From Lysobacter alkalisoli (GTDB lineage: Bacteria; Pseudomonadota; Gammaproteobacteria; Xanthomonadales; Xanthomonadaceae): a DNA stretch of 64,000 bases. Below the pieces are notes generated by a model. It did no database searches. It worked only from the letters and a program-made list of their open reading frames with translations, and was not told the origin of the DNA. Where the stretch lies: contig NZ_CP041242.1 of assembly GCF_006547045.1 (NCBI RefSeq), forward strand, positions 754,001 to 818,000, read 5' to 3'. Each line of letters starts with the position of its first letter. Position 1 is the stretch's first letter. The translations under genes and the position numbers were made by a program. Positions 8,929 through 16,954 of the stretch are shown piece by piece.

Positions 8929-9297
8929 TCACGCAGTGGTCTCCTCTTCTTCGGCAGGCGTGGCTTCTTCCAGCGCCTCCAGCGGCAACCACACCCGGCC
9001 ATCGACCACCCGCACCGGGAAGCCGCGCGCGCACCCCACGTCCGGCGCACAGGCATTGCCGCTTTCCAGCTCGATGTTCCAGCCATGCAACGGGCAGGTC
9101 ACGGTGTCGCCGGCGACAATTCCCTGCGACAGCGGACCACCTTTGTGGGGGCAGCGATCGGCCAGCGCGAACACGCGATCGGCCGCGGGGCGGAACAGCG
9201 CGATGTCGTCATCACCCATGCGTTCGATCACGCGTGCGCCGAGCACCGGGATGTCGTCGAGCGCGCAGACCTGGATCCACTTTCCTGCATCGCTCAT
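8929..9297 (-). CDS. nirD: Nitrite reductase small subunit
   Basis: Rieske-fold small subunit (122 aa) of NADH-dependent assimilatory nitrite reductase. It has Rieske-like metal ligands (RCPHKGGPLSQG and TCPLHGWNIEL), unlike E. coli NirD, which lost them. It partners NirB and helps pass electrons to the siroheme centre that reduces nitrite to ammonium. The start ATG lies one base after the nirB stop (TGA-G-ATG), and the strong GGAGG needed for it sits inside the end of nirB, so the two are translationally coupled. The C-terminus is a glutamate-rich tail. Confidence 0.93.
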   Translation of the reverse strand: MSDAGKWIQVCALDDIPVLGARVIERMGDDDIALFRPAADRVFALADRCPHKGGPLSQGIVAGDTVTCPLHGWNIELESGNACAPDVGCARGFPVRVVDGRVWLPLEALEEATPAEEEETTA

Positions 9298-9298
9298 C

Positions 9299-11758
9299 TC
9301 AATCCTCCAGCACGGCGGCAATGCGACGGTCCGGGCGCAGCCGCGTGTACTCGCGTGGGGGTTGCGCCTGCCGTACGCGCTCCGCCCAGGGGTCGGGCAG
9401 CCCTTCCAGCGCGTACAGCAGGCGCTCGAACAGCGCGCGGCGATTGCCGGCGTCCTCGATCACCTTCTGCCTGACGTAGTCGAGTCCGACACGGGCGATG
9501 TAGTGCACGGTGCGGTCGAGGTAGTAGGCCTCCTCGCGGTACAGCTGCAGGAAGGCGCCGACCAGCTCCTTCACCTCGTCGCCGGTCTTCACCTTGGCCA
9601 GGAACTGCGCAACCTCGGTCTTGATGCCGCCGTTGCCGCCGACGTGGATCTCCCAGCCCGAATCGACCGCGATGATGCCGACGTCCTTGATCCCCGACTC
9701 GGCGCAGTTGCGCGGACAGCCGGACACCGCCAGCTTGACCTTGTGCGGACTCCACATGTTGGCCAGCATCGTTTCCAGTTCGATGCCCATCTGGGTGCTG
9801 TTCTGGGTGCCGAAGCGGCAGAACTCGCTGCCGACGCAGGTCTTCACCGTGCGGATCGACTTGCCGTAGGCGTGGCCGGACTTCATGCCGAGATCACGCC
9901 AGACGTCGACCAGATCCTCCTTCTTCACCCCGAGCAGGTCGATGCGCTGGCCGCCGGTGACCTTGACCATCGGGATTTCGTACTTGTCGGCGACGTCGGC
10001 GATGCGGCGCAACTCGGACGGGTTGGTCACCCCGCCCTTCATCTGCGGCACCACCGAGAAAGTGCCGTCCTTCTGGATGTTGGCGTGGGCGCGCTCGTTG
10101 ATGAAACGACTCTGCGGATCGTCCGCCGCCTCGCGCGGCCAGGTCGAGAGCATGTAGTAGTTGACCGCCGGGCGGCAGGTCGCGCAGCCGTTGGGCGTGC
10201 GCCAGCCCATCTTCTCGTAGGCCTGCGCATGGGTGACCAGGTGGTGTTCGCGGATCGCCTTGCGCACCTCGCCGTGGCTGAGGTCTGTGCAACCGCACAC
10301 GGCCTTGGTCTTCGGCGTCTCCTGGAAGCTGGAACCGAGGCAGTTCATCAGGATCTGCTCGACCAGTCCGGTGCACGACCCGCAGGAGCTGGCCGCCTTG
10401 GTGTGCTTCTTGACCTCGTCGACGGTAAACAGGCCCTGCTCGCGAACCGCCTTGACGATCGTGCCCTTGCACACGCCATTGCAGCCGCAGACCTCGTCGC
10501 CGTCGGCCATCTTCGCGATGCGGTCCTGGCCGCCGGTGCCGGCGTCGCCGATCGCGTTCTCGCCGAACATCAGCTGGTCGCGGAATTCATCGACCGGGGT
10601 ACCATCCTTGATCAGCCTGAAGTACCAGCCCCCGTCGCCGGTATCGCCGTACAGGCAGGCGCCGACCAGTTTGTCGCCTTGCAGGACGAGCTTCTTGTAC
10701 AGGCCGTCGGACGGGTCCGAAAGCACCACTTCCTCGGTGCCTTCGCCGCCCATGAAGTCTCCGGCCGAGAACAGGTCGATGCCGGTGACCTTGAGCTTAG
10801 TCGAGGCCACCGAACCCTTGTAGATACCGATGCCGAAGGTCGCCAGGTGGTTGGCGCAGACCTTGGCCTGCTCGAACAGCGGCGCGACCAGGCCGTAGGC
10901 GATGCCGCGATGGCTGACGCATTCACCGACCGCGTACACGCGCGGGTCGTAGGTCTGCAAAGTGTCGTTGACGACGATGCCGCGGTTGCAGTGGATGCCG
11001 GCCTCCTGCGCGAGTCGGGTGTTGGGGCGGATGCCGGCGGCCATCACCACCAGGTCGGCCGGCACCTCGTCACCGTCGGAGAAGCGCACCGCGGTGACCT
11101 CGCCGTCCGGGTTGCCGACCAGCTCGGTGGTCGAGGTGTTGAGGCGGAACTTCAGCCCGCGCTCGGTGAGCGACTTCTCCAGCATCTGTCCCGCGGTCGG
11201 GTCGAGCTGGCGTTCGAGCAGCCAGCCGGCCAGGTGGACGACGGTCACGTCCATGCCTCGCAGTTTCAGGCCGTTGGCGGCCTCGAGGCCGAGCAGGCCG
11301 CCGCCGATCACCACCGCACTCTTCTTCACCTGTGCGGTGTCGATCATGGTCCGGGTGTCGTGGATGTCGCGGTAGCTGATCACCCCCTGCAGATCCTTGC
11401 CGGGGACCGGCAGGATGAAAGGTTCGGAACCGGTGGCGACCAGCAGGCGGTCGTACTCGGCCTCGGTGCCGTCGGCGGCGATCACGCGGCGGCGGATGCG
11501 GTCGATCTTCACCACCTCCTTGCCGACGTGCAGGCGGATGCCGTTCTCCTCGTACCAGGACAGCGGGTTGAGGATGATGTCCTTGAACGCCTGCTCGCCG
11601 GCCAGCACCGGCGACAGCAGGATGCGGTTGTAGTTCGGGTGCGGCTCGGCCCCGAACACGGTGATCTCGTACATGTCCGGCTGCAGCTTGAGCAGCTCCT
11701 CAAGCGTGCGGATGCCGGCCATGCCATTGCCGATCACGACGAGCCTGGGCTTCTTCAT
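9299..11758 (-). CDS. nirB: Nitrite reductase large subunit (NADH)
   Basis: Cytoplasmic siroheme nitrite reductase, 819 aa, reducing nitrite to ammonium with NADH. It begins with an FAD-binding domain (LVVIGNGMAGIRTLEELL) and an NAD-binding Rossmann motif (AVVIGGGLLGLEAANGL). Two BFD-like 2Fe-2S domains follow (CGCNGVCKGTI ... CGSCTGLV and CGCTDLSHGEVRKAI ... CATCRP). The C-terminal half carries the siroheme and 4Fe-4S cysteines (TCVGSEFCRFG and SGCPRNCAESGIKD). The start at 11758 is supported by AGAGGAAGAA immediately upstream. It is third in the operon, 43 bp after the acetyltransferase gene. Confidence 0.96.
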   Translation of the reverse strand: MKKPRLVVIGNGMAGIRTLEELLKLQPDMYEITVFGAEPHPNYNRILLSPVLAGEQAFKDIILNPLSWYEENGIRLHVGKEVVKIDRIRRRVIAADGTEAEYDRLLVATGSEPFILPVPGKDLQGVISYRDIHDTRTMIDTAQVKKSAVVIGGGLLGLEAANGLKLRGMDVTVVHLAGWLLERQLDPTAGQMLEKSLTERGLKFRLNTSTTELVGNPDGEVTAVRFSDGDEVPADLVVMAAGIRPNTRLAQEAGIHCNRGIVVNDTLQTYDPRVYAVGECVSHRGIAYGLVAPLFEQAKVCANHLATFGIGIYKGSVASTKLKVTGIDLFSAGDFMGGEGTEEVVLSDPSDGLYKKLVLQGDKLVGACLYGDTGDGGWYFRLIKDGTPVDEFRDQLMFGENAIGDAGTGGQDRIAKMADGDEVCGCNGVCKGTIVKAVREQGLFTVDEVKKHTKAASSCGSCTGLVEQILMNCLGSSFQETPKTKAVCGCTDLSHGEVRKAIREHHLVTHAQAYEKMGWRTPNGCATCRPAVNYYMLSTWPREAADDPQSRFINERAHANIQKDGTFSVVPQMKGGVTNPSELRRIADVADKYEIPMVKVTGGQRIDLLGVKKEDLVDVWRDLGMKSGHAYGKSIRTVKTCVGSEFCRFGTQNSTQMGIELETMLANMWSPHKVKLAVSGCPRNCAESGIKDVGIIAVDSGWEIHVGGNGGIKTEVAQFLAKVKTGDEVKELVGAFLQLYREEAYYLDRTVHYIARVGLDYVRQKVIEDAGNRRALFERLLYALEGLPDPWAERVRQAQPPREYTRLRPDRRIAAVLED

Positions 11759-11801
11759 TTCTTCCTCTGTCTCCAGCCTGGGCAGGTGGGGGCTGCCGGT
11801 T

Positions 11802-12311
11802 TCACCGTGCTTGTTCCCGTGCATGCGGGGCCTGCCTCGCGGGTTGCAGCATCCGCGTCATGAACGCGCTATGCGGATCCTCGGCGTACTGCGCGAACGG
11901 CCCGCAGGTTTGGAATCCGTAGCGTGCGTACAGGGTGCGCGCCGCGCTGAATTCGGGTTGCGTACCGGTCTCCAGGCTCAACTGCCGGTAGCCGCGCCGT
12001 TGCGCTTCCTCCAGCAGGTGGCGCAGCAGCGCCGACGCCACGCCCCGGCGCTGGTGCCGCACCGAGGTGCGCATCGATTTGATCTCGCCATGGCCCCGGT
12101 CGAGCTGCTTGAGGGCGATGCAACCGAGCAGCTCGCCGTCGCTCCATGCGCTCCAGAAAGTGACCTCCGGTGTTCGCAGGCGGTCGAGGTCCAGTGCATG
12201 CACGCTCTCCGGTGGCGAGATCCGGTGCATCTCGTCCAGGTGCTCGCGCAGCAACGCGGCGATCTCAGGGCCGGTCAGCGGGTCGACTTGGATCTGCATG
12301 TCCGTCCTCAT
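11802..12311 (-). CDS. GNAT family N-acetyltransferase
   Basis: Small (169 aa) acetyltransferase of the GNAT fold. The acetyl-CoA pyrophosphate loop RHQRRGVASALL (Q/RxxGxG/A pattern) and the following beta-bulge region (RQLSLETG ... ARTLYARYGF) are clear, with GLxG-like GELLGCIAL before them. Its start overlaps the narK stop by ATGA, and it precedes nirB in the same operon. A GNAT between narK and nirB is found in some proteobacterial nitrate operons, but the substrate is unknown; it might acetylate an amino compound or a protein of this pathway. Confidence 0.85.
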   Translation of the reverse strand: MRTDMQIQVDPLTGPEIAALLREHLDEMHRISPPESVHALDLDRLRTPEVTFWSAWSDGELLGCIALKQLDRGHGEIKSMRTSVRHQRRGVASALLRHLLEEAQRRGYRQLSLETGTQPEFSAARTLYARYGFQTCGPFAQYAEDPHSAFMTRMLQPARQAPHAREQAR

Positions 12312-13516
12312 ACCCGTGCGGTGCCCGTCGCGGCCCAGTGCATGCGCCAGCGCTGCTTGACGCCCACCAGGCACAGCGACGCAGACAGTGCCACGGCGGC
12401 GAACAGCCACAGGCCGATCGAGTAGCTGCCGGACTGCTGCTTGATCACACCCATGCCCGCCGCCAGCACGAAGCCGCCGACGCCACCGGCCATGCCGATC
12501 AGTCCGGTCATCAGGCCGATGTCGCTGCCGAAGCGCTGCGGCACCAGCTGGAACACCGCACCGTTGCCGGCTCCCAGGCACAACAGCGCGACCACGAACA
12601 GCGCCACCGTTGTCGCCGCGCCGCCGGTGCCAAGCGCGGTGGCGGCCACCAGCACGCTCACCGCGACATAGACCATCTGCAACGAGCGTGTGCCGCCGAT
12701 GCGGTCGGCGATCACGCCACCGAGCGGGCGCATGGCCGAACCGGCCAGCACGCAGGCCGCGGTTGCCCAGCCGGCGATCTTGGGCGCGAAGCCGAACTCG
12801 TCATGGAAATAGCCCGGCAGCACGCTGGCGAAGCCGACGAAGCCGCCGAAGGTGATTGCGTAGAAGAACATGAACCACCACGAGTCGCGATTGCCGACCA
12901 GCACGCGGCCGTAGTCGGCCAGGCCCTTGCGCGGCACCTCCACCGGTGCGTCTTTCGCATACAGGAAGAAGATGGCCAGGACCACCGCCAATGGAATGCA
13001 GGCCAGCCCGAATACGTTCTGGTAGCCGAAGGCCGCGGCCAGCGCCGGCGCGAACAGTGCCGCCAGCACGGTGCCGGAATTGCCGGCACCGGCGATGCCG
13101 AGCGCGGTGCCCTGGTGCTCGGGCGGATACCAGCGCGAGGCGAGTGGCAGTGCGACCGCGAACGAGGCACCGGCCACGCCGAGCATCACCCCCAGCAACA
13201 GCACCTGGCCGAAACTGTGCACGCCCAGCGACCACGCCACCAGCAGCGCAATGATCACCATAACCTGCGCCAGTAGACCGGTGGCGCGTGCGCCGATGCG
13301 ATCGGCGAGCAGGCCGAGGAACAATCTCAGCACCGCGCCGCACAGGATCGGCACCGCCACCATCAGCGCGCGTTGCTGGGTATCCAGTGCCAATGCCTGC
13401 GCGATCTGCACCTGCAACGGTCCCAACAGGTACCAGACCATGAAGCTCAGGTCGAAGTAGAGGAACGCCGACAGCAGTGTGGGTGTGTGCCCGGACTGCC
13501 AGAAGGATCGATTCAT
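12308..13516 (-). CDS. narK: Nitrate/nitrite transporter (MFS, NarK/NasA type)
   Basis: Major facilitator of about 402 aa with twelve predicted membrane segments that imports nitrate for assimilation. Family markers include the MFS loop LGLLADRIGARATG and the glycine-rich nitrate signatures GVAGASFAVALPLASRWYPP and LGIAGAGNSGTV, plus GLIGMAGGVGGF. ATG 13516 (MNRSFW) is preferred because AGGAG lies nine bases upstream; ATG 13525 abuts the AGGAG. It is the first gene of the nitrate operon, about 75 bases downstream of an intrinsic terminator-like leader hairpin and ~190 bases from the sigma-54 promoter. Confidence 0.93.
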   Translation of the reverse strand: MNRSFWQSGHTPTLLSAFLYFDLSFMVWYLLGPLQVQIAQALALDTQQRALMVAVPILCGAVLRLFLGLLADRIGARATGLLAQVMVIIALLVAWSLGVHSFGQVLLLGVMLGVAGASFAVALPLASRWYPPEHQGTALGIAGAGNSGTVLAALFAPALAAAFGYQNVFGLACIPLAVVLAIFFLYAKDAPVEVPRKGLADYGRVLVGNRDSWWFMFFYAITFGGFVGFASVLPGYFHDEFGFAPKIAGWATAACVLAGSAMRPLGGVIADRIGGTRSLQMVYVAVSVLVAATALGTGGAATTVALFVVALLCLGAGNGAVFQLVPQRFGSDIGLMTGLIGMAGGVGGFVLAAGMGVIKQQSGSYSIGLWLFAAVALSASLCLVGVKQRWRMHWAATGTARV

Positions 13517-13590
13517 GCACGCCATCTCCTGAAGGTGTCGCCACCGGTTGTGCCGGCAGCGACGCGGTGGGGGGTCGAAGCGAAGCTTCG

Positions 13591-13634
13591 AAACAAAAAC
13601 GGCGCCTTCCGGCTCGCACCGGAAAGACGCCGTT
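13591..13634 (-). terminator. Leader attenuator of the nitrate operon
   Basis: On the minus strand AACGGCG and CTTTCCGG pair with CCGGAAGG and CGCCGTT around a TGCGAG loop, and the stem runs straight into TTTTTGTTT. This is a textbook intrinsic terminator placed between the promoter and narK. NasT (ANTAR) proteins act by blocking such leader terminators. The six-base loop with G at position 4 partly fits the ANTAR target; position 1 is T rather than the expected A. A 7-bp hairpin (TCGAAGC-TTC-GCTTCGA) follows it. Confidence 0.85.
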
Positions 13635-13649
13635 GTCTGCGTGGCAGGA

Positions 13650-13670
13650 CCGTCGTTGGCCCGGCGACGG
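13650..13670 (-). promoter_or_regulatory. Upstream leader hairpin (possible NasT target)
   Basis: CCGTCG and CGACGG form a 6-bp stem with a nine-base loop, sixteen bases before the attenuator. ANTAR target RNAs usually have two adjacent stem-loops, the second overlapping the terminator, so this could be the first. Its loop is larger than the usual six bases. A direct repeat ACAACGGCGT at 13689-13698 and 13627-13636 means the 3' arm of the terminator has an alternative partner early in the transcript. Confidence 0.45.
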
Positions 13671-13714
13671 AAGCTGGTTGTCGCGGTCACGCCGTTGTGC
13701 CCGCATCCCTTGTC

Positions 13715-13731
13715 TAGCAATCAGCGTGCCA
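13715..13731 (-). promoter_or_regulatory. Sigma-54 promoter of the narK-nirBD-nasA-cobA operon
   Basis: The minus strand reads TGGCACGCTGATTGCTA, an exact match to the -24/-12 consensus TGGCAC-N5-TTGCW. It predicts transcription starting near 13704 and nitrogen control through RpoN and an activator of the NtrC class. A perfect 14-bp palindrome at 13749-13762 lies just upstream. Confidence 0.88.
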
Positions 13732-13748
13732 GGATTTGCGTGGCAATC

Positions 13749-13762
13749 GTTTCATATGAAAC
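13749..13762. promoter_or_regulatory. 14-bp palindrome upstream of the sigma-54 promoter
   Basis: GTTTCATATGAAAC is a perfect palindrome centred about 50 bp before the predicted start site. It does not match the classic NtrC box (TGCACC-N5-GGTGCA). It could bind another regulator of nitrogen metabolism; no regulator can be assigned from sequence. Confidence 0.5.
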
Positions 13763-13882
13763 ACGATGCGATTCAAGGCATTGGCGACATCACGCAGCGT
13801 TGCGCAGCGGATGCGCCCCCGCGCAATGCACAACATCGGCGCAGGACTGCATCATGTTTGTGCGGTGCATCAACACCTCGCA

Positions 13883-13951
13883 GTCCGGGCAAGCGAAGCG
13901 CACCCGGGACCGAGTGCTGGATAGCTGGACGTGTTCCGCTTGCCGGGCTAC
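13883..13951. repeat. GTAG-family REP element, diverged copy
   Basis: This begins GTCCGGGCAAGCGAAGC, continues GCACCCGGGACC, and ends CGCTTGCCGGGCTAC, so the two ends are near-mirror images. It matches in sequence and layout the element at 40514-40604. It lies just downstream of nasS and before the nitrate operon promoter, so it may separate the two transcription units. Confidence 0.65.
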
Positions 13952-13973
13952 GACTGATCGGGCCTGCGTGCGG

Positions 13974-15053
13974 TCAGGCCAAGGTGTTGTCATCGTGCGG
14001 AACACTGTTCCGGCTGTCGCTTGCGGGCAGAAGGATGCCAAGCGCGCGCGCAGCCTCCCGATACGTGTCGAGGCGCAGTACATCGCGCAGCCGGTCGTCC
14101 TCATTGGATGCACCGGCTTCGGGCAACCAGCCCCAGCGGCGGAACTGTCGCAGGAACCATCGCGCATCCGACAGCCACGGAAAGTTGGCTTCGCCTCCGG
14201 CATGAAAGCGCATCATCTCGCCGGCCGGTTCGTCCGCACCCGCCAGCAGGCACGCCGCAAGGCGTTCCTCCGGCAGGCCGATCGCGTCGGGTGCCGCCAG
14301 CCAGGCCACCGCATCGCGGCGATGCCCGGGTTCGTCCAGCCAGCGGCAGGCTTCCAGCACGGCCGTGGTCAGGGCCCGCGCGACATCGGGTTGCAGCGCG
14401 GCGAACTCGCGCCGGCAGGCCAGCACCTTTTCCGGATGGCCCGACCAGATGCGTCCGCTGCGGATCACCCGCCGGCCGGCGCCGATCGCTTCGGCCTGCG
14501 CACCCCAGGGTTCGCCGGCGCAGAAGCCGTCCAGTTCGCCGGCCGCCAGCGCCTGCGGCATCTGCGACGGCGGCAGGCTGACCGCTTCGATATCGCGCAT
14601 CGGATCCACGGCTTGCGCGGCCAGCCAGTAGTACAGCCACAGTGCATGCGTGCCGGTCGGGAAGGTCTGCGCCAGCACCGGCCGCCGCGGCAGCGAGCGC
14701 AGCAGGTCGGCCAGTGGTTCGCCATCGACATGCCGGGCTGCCAGCGCAGGCGACAGGGTGATCGCCTGGCCGTTCTGGTTGAGTCCGAGCAGGATCGCCA
14801 GGTCGGCCTGCGGGCCGCCGATGCCAGCCTGCACGCCATGGACCAGCGCCGCCATCGCGTGCACCGCGTCCAGTTCGCCCGACAGCAGGCGGTCGCGGAT
14901 CGCCGCCCACGAGGCCTGCCGGTGCAGGCGCAGGCGGATGCCATGCTTGCGGTCCAGGCCCAGGCGGACGGCCGCGACCAGCGGCGCCGCGTCGATCAGC
15001 GGCACGAAGCCCACATCCAGCATGCATGCCCCGTGGTGGTCGATCACATTCAT
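13974..15053 (-). CDS. nasS: Nitrate-sensing protein NasS
   Basis: A 359-aa protein of the NrtA/NasS family (periplasmic-binding-protein fold) with no signal peptide, as expected for cytoplasmic NasS rather than the transporter subunit NrtA. Family features visible are LDVGFVPLIDAAPLV at the N-terminus, the LSGELDAVHAMAAL segment, FPTGTHALWLYYWLA, and GELDGFCAGEPWGAQA. In known systems NasS binds and holds the ANTAR protein NasT when nitrate is absent and releases it when nitrate binds. It lies 19 bp after nasT on the same strand and upstream of the operon it should control. Confidence 0.9.
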   Translation of the reverse strand: MNVIDHHGACMLDVGFVPLIDAAPLVAAVRLGLDRKHGIRLRLHRQASWAAIRDRLLSGELDAVHAMAALVHGVQAGIGGPQADLAILLGLNQNGQAITLSPALAARHVDGEPLADLLRSLPRRPVLAQTFPTGTHALWLYYWLAAQAVDPMRDIEAVSLPPSQMPQALAAGELDGFCAGEPWGAQAEAIGAGRRVIRSGRIWSGHPEKVLACRREFAALQPDVARALTTAVLEACRWLDEPGHRRDAVAWLAAPDAIGLPEERLAACLLAGADEPAGEMMRFHAGGEANFPWLSDARWFLRQFRRWGWLPEAGASNEDDRLRDVLRLDTYREAARALGILLPASDSRNSVPHDDNTLA

Positions 15054-15072
15054 CGGCTTCGTCCCAGCATGT

Positions 15073-15645
15073 TCACCCCAGCAGATCGGCCATGGCGATG
15101 ATCCGGCGGGCCACGTCGGCCAGCTTCACACCCTGTTTCATCGCCTGCTGGCGCAGGGCCGTGTAGGCCTCCGCTTCGCTCATGCCGCGTTTGTCCATCA
15201 GCAGGCCCTTGGCGCGGTCGACATCCTTGCGATCGCGCAGTTTCCGTTCGAGATCGTCGAGCCGATGGCGGGCATGTGTCTGCTGCTCGAAGCGCGCCAT
15301 CGCCACGCTCAGGATCGGTGCCAGCCGCGACGGCGCCAATCCGTCCACCACGTAGGCGGCGACGCCGGCACCCAGTGCGTCGCGGATCAACTGGTCGTTG
15401 CCGTCGGCACTGAACATCACCACCGGCTTGGGCGCATGCCGGTCGAGCATCGCCAACTGCTCCAGGGTGTCGCGCGAAGGAGAGTCGACGTCGAGGATGA
15501 TCACGTCCGGCTGCAGCTGCTCCACTGCCTTGAGCAGGCCGGCTGCCGCCGCATGCGGCAGCACCTCGTAACCGGCAGCCTCGAGTGCGCCCTTGAGATC
15601 GGCGACCGGCTTGTCGGTATCGTTGACGAGGAGGACGCGCAGCAT
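15073..15645 (-). CDS. nasT: ANTAR antiterminator NasT
   Basis: RNA-binding antiterminator of 190 aa. Residues 1-120 are a response-regulator-like receiver (LRVLLVNDTD, D52 in IILDVDS) and residues ~130-185 the ANTAR domain (LRDRKDVDRAKGLLMDKRGMSEAEAYTALRQQAM), with the conserved alanine and the helical bundle intact. The receiver is atypical: ND replaces the usual acidic pair, which fits NasT proteins that are controlled by NasS binding rather than phosphorylation. Target: the leader of the narK operon (13591-13704), which has the expected terminator. Confidence 0.93.
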   Translation of the reverse strand: MLRVLLVNDTDKPVADLKGALEAAGYEVLPHAAAAGLLKAVEQLQPDVIILDVDSPSRDTLEQLAMLDRHAPKPVVMFSADGNDQLIRDALGAGVAAYVVDGLAPSRLAPILSVAMARFEQQTHARHRLDDLERKLRDRKDVDRAKGLLMDKRGMSEAEAYTALRQQAMKQGVKLADVARRIIAMADLLG

Positions 15646-15691
15646 CGTGATGGGGGCTTGGTTCGGTCGGCTTGACGTGGCTCTTCACTGC

Positions 15692-15708
15692 ATGTTGCCA
15701 TGCAACAT
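15692..15708. promoter_or_regulatory. Palindrome between nasT and cysG
   Basis: ATGTTGC-CAT-GCAACAT is a perfect 7-bp inverted repeat in the 99-bp divergent gap between nasT (minus) and cysG (plus). Its position suits an operator shared by the two promoters. The binding protein is unknown. Confidence 0.45.
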
Positions 15709-15744
15709 AAGTCACCGCGAGCCCCTCGCCAACGGGAGCCCCTC

Positions 15745-16734
15745 ATGCCGCTTTACCCGCTGTTCGCCGATCTGCGCGGCCGCGAGGTGCTGGTCGTCGG
15801 CGCTGGCGAAGTCGCCACGCGCAAGGTCGAGGCCCTGCTCCATGCCGGTGCGCGGGTGTGCGTGTGCGCGCCGGAGCTGGGCGCCACGCTGGCACGCTGG
15901 CATGCCGCAGCACGGCTGGAACATCGCCCGCAGGCATTCGACCCGGACTGGCTCGATGCGTTCTGGCTGGTGGTCGCCGCGACCGATGACGGGGTTTTCA
16001 ACGCGCGGCTGGCCGCCGAGGCCGGACAGCGCAAGCGACTGGCCAACATCGTCGACGACGCGGCCTTGTCCACCTTCCAGGTCCCGGCGATCGTCGACCG
16101 CGCGCCACTGCTGGTCGCGATCTCCTCTTCCGGTGCCGCGCCGATGCTGGCCCGCCGGCTGCGTGCGCAGCTGGAAACACAGCTGGATGCGTCATGGGGC
16201 CGGCTCGCAAACCTGTTCGCACGCCATCGCGACGCGATCCGTCAGCGTTTTCCCGAGCTTGCGCAACGCCGTCGCTGGTACGACGCGATCATCGACGGCC
16301 CGGTGCCGGCATTGTTGCGAGCCGACCAGGACGATGCCGCCGAACGGGCGCTGCTGGCCGCACTCGACGCGCCGGTCACTGGCGCCGGCGGCGTGGCCCT
16401 GATCGTTGCCGATGGCGACCCGGAGCAGTTGACCTTGCGCGCGTTGCGGGTGATGAACCAGGCCGACGTATTGTTCCACCATGACGGCATCGACCCGGGG
16501 CTGCTGGCTTTGGCTCGCCGCGATGCACCGCGCGAGCCGTTCGTGAAACCGTTCCTGAAACCGGACGGGTTCCTGGTCGAACGGGTCGTCACGATGGCGG
16601 GGCAGGGGAAGCGGGTGGTGGTGCTGGATACGGCCGACACCGACGCCTCCAGTCGTGCCCTGTCGGCCGGACTCGAAAAGCACGGCGGGGCACTTGAACT
16701 GATCACCTGCGCCGGGGCGGCGCGGTTCCTGTAG
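15745..16734 (+). CDS. cysG: Siroheme synthase with a degenerate C-terminal half
   Basis: The first ~210 residues are a complete precorrin-2 dehydrogenase/ferrochelatase (MPLYPLFADLRGREVLVVG, GAGEVATRKVEALL, VVAATDD, ANIVDDAALSTFQVPA), the enzyme that oxidises precorrin-2 and inserts iron to give siroheme. The rest (~110 residues) resembles only the first part of the methyltransferase domain of CysG (VALIVADGDPEQLTLRALRVMNQADVLF). It lacks the GAGPGD glycine loop, and the KGGDP region is replaced by VLDTADTD. Total length is 329 aa against ~457 in E. coli CysG. The methylation step is therefore probably done by the separate CobA in the neighbouring operon. GGGAG precedes ATG 15745. Confidence 0.85.
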   Translation: MPLYPLFADLRGREVLVVGAGEVATRKVEALLHAGARVCVCAPELGATLARWHAAARLEHRPQAFDPDWLDAFWLVVAATDDGVFNARLAAEAGQRKRLANIVDDAALSTFQVPAIVDRAPLLVAISSSGAAPMLARRLRAQLETQLDASWGRLANLFARHRDAIRQRFPELAQRRRWYDAIIDGPVPALLRADQDDAAERALLAALDAPVTGAGGVALIVADGDPEQLTLRALRVMNQADVLFHHDGIDPGLLALARRDAPREPFVKPFLKPDGFLVERVVTMAGQGKRVVVLDTADTDASSRALSAGLEKHGGALELITCAGAARFL

Positions 16735-16816
16735 CAAGCCGTTGAACAAGTCCCCGGCCGAGCGCGTCCGGGACGAATGAGGCCGGGAACTTTCGTGCCT
16801 GACGGGCGCAGAGAAT

Positions 16817-16838
16817 CCCGGGCGCGGGATCGCCCGGG
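16817..16838 (+). terminator. Hairpin after cysG
   Basis: CCCGGGCG, loop CGGGAT, CGCCCGGG form an 8-bp GC stem about 80 bp downstream of the cysG stop. Only TTG follows, so its strength as an intrinsic terminator is doubtful. Confidence 0.4.
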
Positions 16839-16954
16839 TTGCCGCACCAGGGCGTCATGCCCAGCCACCACGGTCCACTCCGCTACCGATTCCGGGTATC
16901 GTGGCCCCTTCTTTGCCGGGCCGGCCCCGGAGATTCGAGAGGGGAGTCGATAAC

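Noticed and set aside
8891-11863. 990-codon plus-strand frame opposite nirB/nirD
   Set aside because: Antisense shadow of conserved enzymes; no recognisable domain.
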